A stretch of DNA of 64,000 nucleotides from Macrotrachela quadricornifera (Eukaryota > Rotifera > Eurotatoria > Philodinida > Philodinidae): positions 1,000,200 through 1,064,199 of the forward strand of contig JAJEKB010020812.1 of assembly GCA_022393335.1 (NCBI GenBank), read 5' to 3'. Made by a program: the position numbers and the translations under genes. The notes below the pieces were generated by a model, which was given only the letters and a program-made list of their open reading frames with translations, ran no database searches and was not told the DNA's origin. Shown here in pieces: positions 1 through 9,325 of this stretch. The stretch's first letter is position 1. Each line of letters starts with the position of its first letter.

Positions 1-598
1 TCATGTGTTTATATTTTTCTTTTGCGTTTCTTTTTAACCTCTTCAACCAATTTCAGAACGTGAATTTGTTGCATGTCGATGACGTTGAAGAAAGTAATAA
101 TGATATGATGGTTAAATAATTCCACATTATTTGACGAACAACATGAATGGTGAAAAAAAATTCATAGATAGGTACTGATGATCATGATCTAGAAAATAGA
201 TAATCACAGATCAATATAGAATAAAACGCTTTGTCTTTAAAAGGAAAAAGCAGAAATGGGACGTATGTTCCGTTGAGAAGAGTTATGAGAGAATCGCCAG
301 TCATGTGGCGACCTCCAAAAAATTGATTACTATCAAAAAAATTTTACATGCCAACGGTTGTTTCCCTTTCTTTATAAGAAAAAGATGATTTGTTCATGCA
401 CCTTCCTCTGGATAAATTCAAATATGAATGCCATCTAACGACGAGCCATGAGAATATCTGAAATTCATAGCAACCACAATTATCCTTTGTCATTGAATCG
501 GCTGACTGCACGAAGTGCTGAGTCGACTTACTGCTTCTCAGTCGTTTAATCGGCATGGTAAATTCTTCTTCTTTTTCTTCTGTGGGATAAATTACGAT

Positions 599-1110
599 TT
601 AAGTGAGCCATCCGATCTCGGTTCGTATAGAATTACCAGCAATCATTCGAAAACCTTTGGGAACCGACTTCCAATTTGGATTCGCATACTGAGCACTTCC
701 TTGAATACCAGTTCGAAGGATATAATAGACGGTTAGACCACCATTAGGCACGAGCGAGAATGTTCCATTGGGCCAACGATAATATCTGTTTTTTAAACAA
801 AATATAAATTTATATAGCTCAAATATCGCCGATCGATCAAATAGGACTCTTAATAATGTAACTTACAAATCTGGATGCCAGTAGTTGCTATTGTCTACTG
901 TATGAATTGAACAAGTCGTACATTGAGCTGCTTTTATCACTTCGTACATCTGGAGTTCACTTTGATTTTGTACTCCAGCACTAAAATAATTGCCACCGGC
1001 TATTTTATGAACATGGCCTGATATTGTACCTGGACTCAAAATGGGATCGATACGACCTCGATAGAGCGGTACTCCACTGCAAAAAACTTTCCACAATGGA
1101 TAAGTACAAG
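599..1110 (-). pseudogene. DUF1996-domain gene fragment (two exons)
   Basis: Two exons read on the minus strand. Exon 1 (about 1110-867) contains the DUF1996 signature GRIDPILSPG followed by GHVHKIAGG. A consensus donor GTAAGT follows at 866, and an 81-bp intron (866-786) ends in AG. Exon 2 (785-599) continues in frame with YYRWPNGTF and the family motif GFRMIAGN, then meets TAA at 599-601. DUF1996 domains are secreted, of unknown function, found mainly in fungi and some bacteria, and usually exceed 220 residues. Here only about 150 are visible. The 5' side runs straight into a GGAGTCA microsatellite, with no signal peptide or convincing ATG, and the C-terminal half is missing. I read it as a truncated, probably dead gene of possible foreign origin. 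The fold assignment is fairly firm; the exact 5' boundary is not. Confidence 0.7.
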
Positions 1111-1255
1111 GGGGAAACACCTGACTCCAGTCCCGTGGAGTCAAGTGGAATCAGTGGAGTCAGTGTGGAGTCAGTGGAGTCAGTGTGGAGTCAAGCGGAG
1201 TCAAGTGGAGTCAAGTGGAGTCAGTGTGAAGTCAGTGTGGAGTCAAAGTAGAATC
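1108..1255. repeat. GGAGTCA microsatellite array with inverted start
   Basis: About a dozen imperfect units of GTGGAGTCA, 8-11 bp each, run to about 1250. The left edge (1108-1129) reads AAGGGGGAAACACCTGACTC and then inverts: TGACTCCA at 1122-1129 pairs with TGGAGTCA at 1136-1143. The same edge sequence borders the array at 7936-8026 in opposite orientation. Confidence 0.85.
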
Positions 1256-1508
1256 ACAAAGAGTCTCACAAAACTCTTGCCTATCTTCAGAAACTCACTA
1301 TAAAAATTTGATTTCACTATTTTTTTTTATTTCTCTCTATCATGTGTACCATCAGATGAAATATCAATTAATTTTAATTCAAAGACAAACACACTCTTTC
1401 TCTTGTTCGTATTCACCACATTCATGTATTCCAAAGCTTCAAAGTGAGCAAAGTGTTGTATATTTTATTTAAAAACTTCAAGAAAATGTTACATGAAGAA
1501 AAACAGAA

Positions 1509-4500
1509 TTAGTTGTTTTTGGTGGTCTGCTGTACTCGAAGCAATCGATCATTTGAAATTTTACTTCTTTCATCGGTTAACAACCAACAAGCAGTTTGTT
1601 TATGTATATATTTTCTATCATCATTAACTGTTATTTTAAAATAAGAAGGTTCTGTGAGAGGTTCAACTGTATTGAAGGCTTCTATCCCAGCAAAGTCTTT
1701 TTTTGTAGTATTTATTGAATTTTTAGTATCATCTTGTTCATCGTCATCAGTGTTATCATCATTAGAGGATAAACTATCATTATTTTCATTATCCACGTTG
1801 AGATCATCTGTTGTTTCATCATCATTATCATCATCGGCTACTTCTCATTTGCGAACATGAAAAATATTGAAGTTTAAATTTAAAAAGTTCTTTCAAATTT
1901 TCGAGTTGAATAATTGCTAAGTTTAAAAAACAATCGAATGTTTTTAAATCTAATTCTGTAAATTTTTAATCGTATAAAACATTTTCATTTAAATTTTTTT
2001 TAAGTAGATCTTCTGCAATTTATAGAGGACGAAAGTTATTAATCAATATATACTTTTAATAAAGTAGACTTCTATAATTTGTAGAGCGCGTGACTTAATG
2101 GTTATAATTGATTGTTTTAATAATTACAATAGTCTGCAATTTGTAGAGGTCATAAGCTATTTATTAGAATAAACTTTTAATACAGGAAAATTTTTGTAAT
2201 TTGTAGAGAACGTGAGTGATTGATGAGAATAATTTTTTAATTGTACAAAGGTTTATAATTTATAGAAATCATCGTGAATGTAGAGATAAACTTAAGTATT
2301 TTATGTCTACAAAAGAGAGAGTTGAATATTGTGGAGAGATTGTAAATAAATGAAATGATTGTGAATTGTTGAAGGAGTAATACGGCTATATCTCGAGCAG
2401 AGATCGTGAATGTAAAAAAAAAATTAAAGTACGTTATGTTTATGTGAGAGAGATCTTAATATTTTAGAAAGGTTTCTTATGAAGAAATGACAGTCTATTA
2501 TTGGGATAGTAATACCACTATACCTCGAGCAAGGGTCGTGAATGTAAAAATAAACCAAAGTATTATGTCTACGAGAAAGACCAATATCTTCTAATAATTT
2601 TAAGTCAATTAAATGATTGTCTGTTATTCAGGTAATGATACTACAATTACACGAGCAAGGGTTGCTAATGCAGGAACATACTAAAGAAGTAACATCTTAA
2701 GAATGACGAAAAACTCTTAACAAAGTTTTATTAAAATTTATATCAACAATTCAATATTTGTTTATCCCATTAAAAAAATTCTGTCGATTACAGTTTCAAG
2801 TTTGTACAATTTGGATATTTGTATATAATCTGATACTTATATGTATTGGTATCAACGATGATATAGGTTTGGTTTGATTCATAATGATGTTATGAGTGTT
2901 AATAGAATCGAAATGAAATACGCTTCCAATATCCTTGTCTATCATGAATATATGCTGAGGCACCTCGATTAATTAATTATTGCCTATTTGATATTAGATT
3001 CAATGTTTTGAATGATACAACATATGTTAGTCGAACTTCGAACGAAAATTAATCAGAAGCGCCAAGAATAAATGCTCTCTCTGTAATTTAGTGAACTCTA
3101 CAAATTACAATAAATTCATAGTAAAAAATTGAATAGATATATATGGAGCGCGCTCTATAAATTATAATAAATAAGACGAAAATTGAAAAGCTTTTTATGT
3201 AGCGGACTCTATTTTAAACTCATAAAGATATTCAATATTAATTTAAGTTTGAATGAACTTTGAATTTAAAATTTTGTTTTAAACTTTAGAATTAAGTTAT
3301 AGAATTTAAAATTAATATTTATGTTCATGTTCGCAAATGAGAAGCTACGATCATCATCATCATTATCATCATCATCATCATCATCAGATATTTCAAATTC
3401 TTCATCGTTCATAGTGCTTAGCTGAGATGAATAGTCATACATTTTTTAATTTGAATTTAACTCTTTAAATATATATTCACTTAATAAGTCTAAGCCAAGG
3501 ACACGTTTCTTTTTCAGTAAATCCAATATTTCTAAACCATCAAGTATATCAATAGCTTTATGATAGGCTTCGGTAATAATTTGTTCAATATCTATCTCAT
3601 CAATCTCTCTTTGGCTTGGTATAAATGAGGATTGATGATCACGTCGGTGTTTATAATGAACTGGAAATACGAAATTATTAACTAATGCATCATTTGACTG
3701 TTTACATTTAATATCATTCAATAATGATAATCTTTGAGCACGTCGTAAAAAATCATGCATTGTGAAGTTGACAATTGTTGAATAGACTCCGCTTAATGCA
3801 CGAGCATTTCTAAAAATTGATTCACAAGCTTGCGAGCTAAAAGTATGTGTATGTAATGCATATAATGGCAACTGTTTTTGTTTAACAAGTAAAATTAAAT
3901 ATAATAAATTATGGGCATTTATTTCTGCCGACAAATATGCTGGTCTAGTAATGAAATATTTGCTTTTGTTTTTTCCTTTGGATTGTGCTGAATTGAACGT
4001 TTTTAATTTAAACCATGTAAACCATATTCGACAGAAAAATACGACACACCAAGCAGATTGAAGTCCTACAAATAAAATTTTTTATTACATTTGATGCATT
4101 TTGAATGAAGAGTTTTCCGCTCTCCTTCAATGAATATGATAAACATGCGCACTTACGTTCAGCAATACTTGTTTTTTTCTCAATATAAGCCACAACAATC
4201 ATTTTTAACATTTGAAGATAAATTAATGTTCCACGATTATCGACATTATCATTTAAAATTTTAAACAGATCAGTCGATGTTAATTTTAAACAGGAACTAA
4301 AGTTCTGTCTATCTTTTGGGTTAATATCCGTCTTCGTTAAGCCATGGTCAAGTTTTGTATAATTTTCATTATCAATAATATCATATAAATGATTGATTGA
4401 TATTAATTGATTGCCAAGACGTAATTCGGCCGTTGATGATAATAAACGATTACGCCATTTCGTAACTAGATGTGTTGCGTCTTGAAAAAATAACAATAGT

Positions 4501-5790
4501 TGTTGTGCACGTAGATAAAACCAAGGCCAATGTGACGTTGTTTTTATTTCAAAAGCTTGCGGATGTTGATGAACTTGAAAATTAGGAATAGATCCAAAGA
4601 AACCACTCATTAATCTCATGGCACGTAGATATTTTGCATCAGCATCTATAAAAAAATACAGTTGCTCCTCAGTAAAAGTTATTTTAATAATCTTTAGTTA
4701 TTTTCTCACCAGTAGAAAAGCCAATAATTCTTATATTTCTTTGTAAAGATTGATTGAATATATACCATCATCTTTGTAATATGTCACTTGCTGTAGCTGT
4801 ATTATCAATTCCATATGCTGATAATAAAAATGGACTTGGAATCGTGCTTTGATTTGAGGTTTGCACTGGTTGAACCATATGAACATTCAGTAATGATGCT
4901 TTTTTAATTGAATTAAACCATATTTTTAATGTATCAAATGAATCAGTTTGATAATTTTCTTTAATTGGTACTCCATGATCAAGTGGCGTAGAAAATCCAT
5001 TGAATGTATTTGTTGCTGAGTCATATTTTATCTTTTTAATTATACCAGTAGTATCTTCTGAGCCGAATGCATATTGAACATTAAGATCATTAAAATATTT
5101 TTGGAGTTGGTCGAATAGAAATTCTCCTTCACTAATTTTGAAATTTGAATTTGAAATTATTTTATTCAGCATAGTTAGATTCGGTAAAGATCCTGGAAGA
5201 TTTAATCGAATGAATTCATATGTTAATTTTCCACCTAATATATATAATGATACAGCAAAGTTTTTGATTGTGTCGCTATATCGAAAACGGCCGCTGGACT
5301 TTGTCAAATTGTTAGTAATTGTATCAATGAAATCTTTTAAAAATCCATGTTTATCTTTACTATTAATATCATCATCATCGACTTGTTGATACCAAAGAAT
5401 CAAGGCTTTTAACAATGGATGTTTATTGATAAAATCGAATGATAAATTAATATTTGCGTCAAGATAACTATTTTCCGTTATTTTCTTTTGTTGTTGCTGC
5501 TTTAAGAAATCAAGTAGATAATTTAGGTTATTTATTAGTCCAATTTTTACAATAAATTGACCATCATCAAGCTGGATACATGATTTTTCTCTAATTAATA
5601 AAAAATTAGGCTCCGTGCATTTCATATTAAATATCCCAAATATATTTGGATTTCGAATTAAACTTTGCGTAGATGATATCGATTGGAATTTCAAAATATC
5701 TACTAATTGTTGTCCAACTAATTCTTCAATAAAAGTATAGAATTCATCATTTTTTAAAGAAAAAATATCATGTATCAGTGTGTTATTCAT
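1509..5790 (-). pseudogene. P-element/THAP9-like transposase gene, three exons, tail split by insertion
   Basis: Three exons join in one frame. Exon 1 is 5790-4788 (start MNNTLIHDIFSLKND). Exon 2 is 4645-4157 (reading NADAKYLRAMRLMSGFFGS across the junction). Exon 3 is 4065-3446 (reading AERLQSAWCVVFFCRIW). Together they give 703 residues before TAA at 3446-3448. The exon 2 donor is a consensus GTAAGT; the exon 1 donor GTGACA is weaker. Features resembling P-element/THAP9 transposases are RYSDTIKNFAVSLY (about residue 195), the acidic FGSEDTTGI segment, HLVTKWRNRLLSS in exon 2 and SSQACESIFRNARALSG in exon 3. Past the TAA the same frame continues as a D-rich tail to about 3350. A TIR element (1841-3344) then intervenes, and the tail resumes at 1840-1509 with SYFKITVNDDRKYIHKQTAC and SNDRLLRV, one base out of frame. 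Family naming is from memory of motifs; the split tail is seen directly. Confidence 0.6.
1841..3344. mobile_element. 1.5-kb non-autonomous TIR element with internal tandem repeats
   Basis: Both ends carry a perfect 21-bp inverted repeat beginning CTTCTCATTTGCGAACAT (1841-1861 and 3324-3344), flanked by the direct repeat CTA (1838-1840 and 3345-3347). The left subterminal region holds five ~60-bp units built on AATTTGTAGAG (about 2011, 2070, 2132, 2192, 2251). The right side has inverted counterparts at about 3095, 3151 and 3205. The centre holds three to four ~130-bp units that start near TCGTGAATGTA (about 2270, 2405, 2530, 2660). It has no coding capacity. A 3-bp target duplication would fit Harbinger- or CACTA-like transposition, but the superfamily is not identifiable from the ends alone. 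It sits inside the acidic tail of the transposase-like gene. Confidence 0.8.
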
Positions 5791-6297
5791 CGGAAGAAAA
5801 ACAATAATATTTTTAAAATATTTTATCTTAAAAAACAATAAAAAAATAAGTTCAATGGAAGTAGTTTAAAACTACAGATTCATATTCACAATATTCTTTT
5901 TTTTTATAAAAATTCTAATGACAACCTTTCCTGATAAGATGATACATCAAGCCTATGAAAAAATACATTATTGTAAAAGATAAATGTCGCTAAAAAGCAC
6001 TTAATAATAATCCCGATAATATAGAGAACATAACTCCAAATTCTATTAGGAATGATTCATACACTACGTTCAGGAAAAAGAGGGTAATGAACCAGCAGAA
6101 AACAAACGTGTCCTGAAAGGAGGAGCAGGATTCAAAAATGCGATTTTTTGTCGAATGATTTATGGATAGAGCCGTGGATGCTTATATTCATGAATCATAA
6201 ATAATCGTATTTGAAAATGATTATCTGTAATACTTTTTTCTTTTTCACGTACTTTTTTTCTAAAGAAATTTATTCTATAGATAATTTATAACTCAAC
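5791..6297. other. Intergenic region between divergent paralogues
   Basis: AT-rich sequence that must hold both promoters if the two transposase-like genes are transcribed. I see no clear TATA box position, tandem repeat or ORF. Confidence 0.5.
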
Positions 6298-7332
6298 ATG
6301 TTTCAACTTGATGTTCTTACTGATACATCTGTTTTACCATCAAATGTGATGTCATTACGTGATGATAAATTTATTGATTTTGTTAAAGCAGAAGTCGGTG
6401 ATGGTGTTTCAGCTCTACTGGAAATACAAGGTATTAATTGTGTAAGATCATTGTTGATGACATCCAATATTTATTCTATTATCGATGTTAAAAGTAAAAG
6501 TCTAGATGGTTTCAAAAACAAATATGGTTATATACAAGAGGATGGTTCATTTGTTATACAACCTGGAATACGAGGAAATGCCGAATATCTTATTGATTTG
6601 TTAAAAAAGAAATGCATTGAAGATTCAAAATTAGCTAAGTCTTCAAAATCTAATCAATTATCATCATCAACAACAACAGTAAATTCAACATCACCTGTTT
6701 CATCAAATAATTCAGCAGATATAACATTAACCAAATCTTCTAATTCATCAATTGGTGAACATAAAGCATATATTATTGATACATTGAATAGCTGGTGACA
6801 AAATAATAAGTCAAGATTTGGTTTATCAAAATTATCTTTAGCTGAAGGTGAACATTATTTTATATCAATGTTTAATGATTTTAATGGAGTATTAAAATGT
6901 GATATTAAGTGTTGTTGCAACAAATGGTCATCATTAACATTAAGACGTGGAAAATTCCAACTGTCAAATTTCTATCGTCATCTTCAAAGTTCAGGTGATA
7001 TATGTTCTGAAATAAAGAAAATGATAAATAATCCTGAATCACCATTATCAACAAATACTCAACAATCATTGGAAACATCAGATAATGTACCTCAACAAAT
7101 TGCATCAACAAATCTTACATCTGCTATTCTACCATCACATACAATTCAATCACATTCAAATTTATCTACAGCATCTTCGATCTCAAAATCAACAGATAAT
7201 GCTGAAAATGTTATTTAACAATCATCATCATCATCATCATTAAAAACTAAACAACACGTGAAAAGAAAAGTTGAAACGATAGAATCTTCATATGACACAA
7301 GAGGATCAGCAAAAAGAACAAGAAGAAGATAA
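6298..7332 (+). pseudogene. Short divergent relative of the transposase-like gene: N-terminal domain plus Cys-rich finger
   Basis: One frame runs 345 codons from ATG 6298 to TAA 7330-7332, broken by TGA at 6796-6798 and TAA at 7216-7218. Residues about 17-65 (SLRDDKFIDFVKAEVGDG, then SNIYSIIDVK) align with residues 9-55 of the minus-strand gene (SLKNDEFYTFIEELVGQQ, then PNIFGIFNMK), so the two are paralogous at the N-terminus. A Ser/Thr-rich linker follows, then a Cys-rich segment CDIKCCCNKW with FYRHL, which resembles a BED-like zinc finger. The end is basic (KRTRRR). The transposase core is absent. The genes are divergent, with 507 bp between their start codons. It could be a truncated regulator or a dead copy. 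Both internal stops are followed by CAA. Confidence 0.55.
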
Positions 7333-7681
7333 TTCTTATATGATGAACATTTTCTCGTTGGTTCTTCTTCGATTGTTTCTTTAATATTCTCTTGTATAGT
7401 TAGACTTTCTGAGAAATTATTGTCTTTAACTTTGTAGTTCACTTACTGTTTTCTTGTGTAATTAAGCTTTTCTATTAAGTAGTGGATTTTTATATTTTCA
7501 TGTTTGTTTTCTTATTTTTTTATATTCTACAGTTAATTTTTAAAGAAATACAAAAGATATTAATATTAACAAAAACATCTTTTTTTTGGACAAGCAGTTA
7601 TTGAAAGTTTCCTGTAGCTTTTTGAAAAATTTAGATGTTAGCATCAGTGATGATTCACTTTGACGCTAAACGAAAGATTAA

Positions 7682-7764
7682 GATGTTCTTCTATTTTATC
7701 TGGCTAAGACATCTGGCAGGATAGCAGAAGATATGTGGTTCGAGTCCCACAAGGGCATCTTTTT
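7682..7764 (+). tRNA. tRNA-like sequence (degenerate tRNA or SINE head)
   Basis: An exact Pol III B box, GGTTCGAGTCC (7738-7748), lies upstream of a 7-bp acceptor-type pairing: GATGTTC (7682-7688) with GGGCATC (7753-7759), with two G-U pairs. A run of five T (7760-7764) follows immediately as a Pol III terminator. An A-box-like TGGCTAAG is at 7701. The spacing from acceptor stem to A box is about a dozen bases too long, and the T stem pairs poorly. I therefore read it as a decayed tRNA gene or tRNA-derived repeat and assign no anticodon. Confidence 0.35.
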
Positions 7765-7935
7765 CTTTCGTTCTGTCACATTACATCTGTGACACGGCTT
7801 GTCCAGCTCCATACACATATGAAGCTGACATCAGACATTCTTTTTAGTGGCGTCATATTTTCTCTTTATTTTTAATAATCAATTGAGGAAATGGAAAATA
7901 TCACATTTTTTAAATACTAGGAGTCTCATACAAAA

Positions 7936-8026
7936 GTGGAGTCAAGTGGAGTCAGGTGGAGTCAAAGTGGAGTCAAAGTGGAGTCACGTGGAGTCATGGA
8001 GTCTTGGAGTCAGGTGTTTCCCCCTT
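7936..8026. repeat. Second GGAGTCA array, inverted relative to the first
   Basis: About eight GTGGAGTCA units end in TGGAGTCAGGTGTTTCCCCC (8005-8024). This is the reverse complement of the edge of the array at 1108. Shared unit plus shared edge marks a dispersed repeat family rather than chance microsatellites. Confidence 0.85.
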
Positions 8027-8029
8027 GGG

Positions 8030-9325
8030 GCTAGTTGTGTAGCTTTTCAATTGTTCTATCTAATGCTCTCTTCAAATTTTTGGGATGTACTAATTTTCAA
8101 AGAGTATTTCTTAAAATACTGAATTTAGCCACATGCCTATATTTCACTACCTTTCAGTATTTTAATAAGAATCTTTCTTTTAATAGTCGGTTTAGTCCTG
8201 ACATATAGCTAGTTTTGTAGAGCGTTCGATGCGCTATCGAATGGTGTATAGTTGTTAAAGATCAGCTATTTGTTTCATGAAGATATTATGGTCACAATAA
8301 AAACGAGAAAAAAAGTACTAAACTCGATAAAATCTTTAGGTAGTTATTAGTGTAGTCTTCGTAACTTTTTTATTATAAGAGCAAGCGAGCTGATATTTTG
8401 GATATAGCAGTTTTACCTCATACGCTATCGACTCCACTAATAAAAAAGGGGGGTAAAAATTTTCGGGAGTACGGGGTTTCTCGATCTACTGGTGGACTGC
8501 CTCTTAAGTAAATGCCATAGAAGAGTGTGATTTTAATATTTATTTAATTGATATACACATTTATTTAAATGTGTTTTTTTTCCAACCTGGTATTCTATCG
8601 ATCTTACTGAATGTACAAGATATTTTAATTTTTCCTATAGGAACAATTACAATATGGAATTGATATTATATATTAAGTACAATTTAAAGTTTTCCTATAG
8701 GAAAAAGTAAAATTCATCTAAATTTTGATCTCGTCTGCGACAAATTTAGATTTTTTTGATAAAAACTGAATTTTCTAAAACGCGTGAATGAGAGACCTCC
8801 TTAACAGATTTATTCCGCTAAAGAACAATTTTCAATTTATTAAAAACAAAGTGTACTTCGTGTACTCTGGTTTTTGGAGTAAGTGTGAAACGGTCTGTAT
8901 TTCGGAAGCAGTTAGCGTTCTGTACATTTTGCTTCGGCTTGATACACTTGCCATTAGAAATACTGAAGTCAAAGACAACTTATAGTTTAACCGCGTTAGT
9001 TTGGCAATGAGAGCTTTAATATGACCCAAATATATCCTATTTTTCCTACGAACAGTACAAACATTTCGATTGTTAGATATCTACAATAATTAAATCTGTT
9101 TTGATCGCAGATTTTGAACATCTCTAGTTTTATTTTAATATTGAAGACAAATCTTCTCAAACAATAAGCTATATAAATTCACAATAAATATTACGATAAA
9201 TATAAGCCAAGGTTAAAAGAATATTGCACATAAAAAGCAAGGATATAATTGTTATTATTAAATAACCGACGAAACTATTTTCTATTTGTTCTAAATGAAA
9301 AAATAATAAAAAAATAATAATATTT
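8030..9325. other. Non-coding stretch with small repeats
   Basis: No supportable gene. The palindrome TTCCTATAGGAA occurs twice (about 8631 and 8691), 60 bp apart with similar flanks, suggesting a short tandem duplication. CGCTATCGAATGGTGTATAG (about 8231) resembles part of the ~168-bp repeat at 15.35-15.85 kb. The 3' untranslated region of the downstream receptor should lie at about 9100-9325. Confidence 0.5.

Noticed and set aside
1509..1796. Stand-alone acidic ORF
   Set aside because: It continues the D-rich tail of the gene at 3446-5790 across a transposon, and its apparent start is GTG, so it is not a separate gene.
4008..4154. C-terminal end of the open frame reading KCACLSYSLKES
   Set aside because: It is intron read-through after a GTAAGT donor. 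Splicing to 4065 gives a sensible continuation.
7682..7759. Functional tRNA gene
   Set aside because: B box and terminator are good, but A-box spacing and T-stem pairing are not, so I kept it only as tRNA-like.
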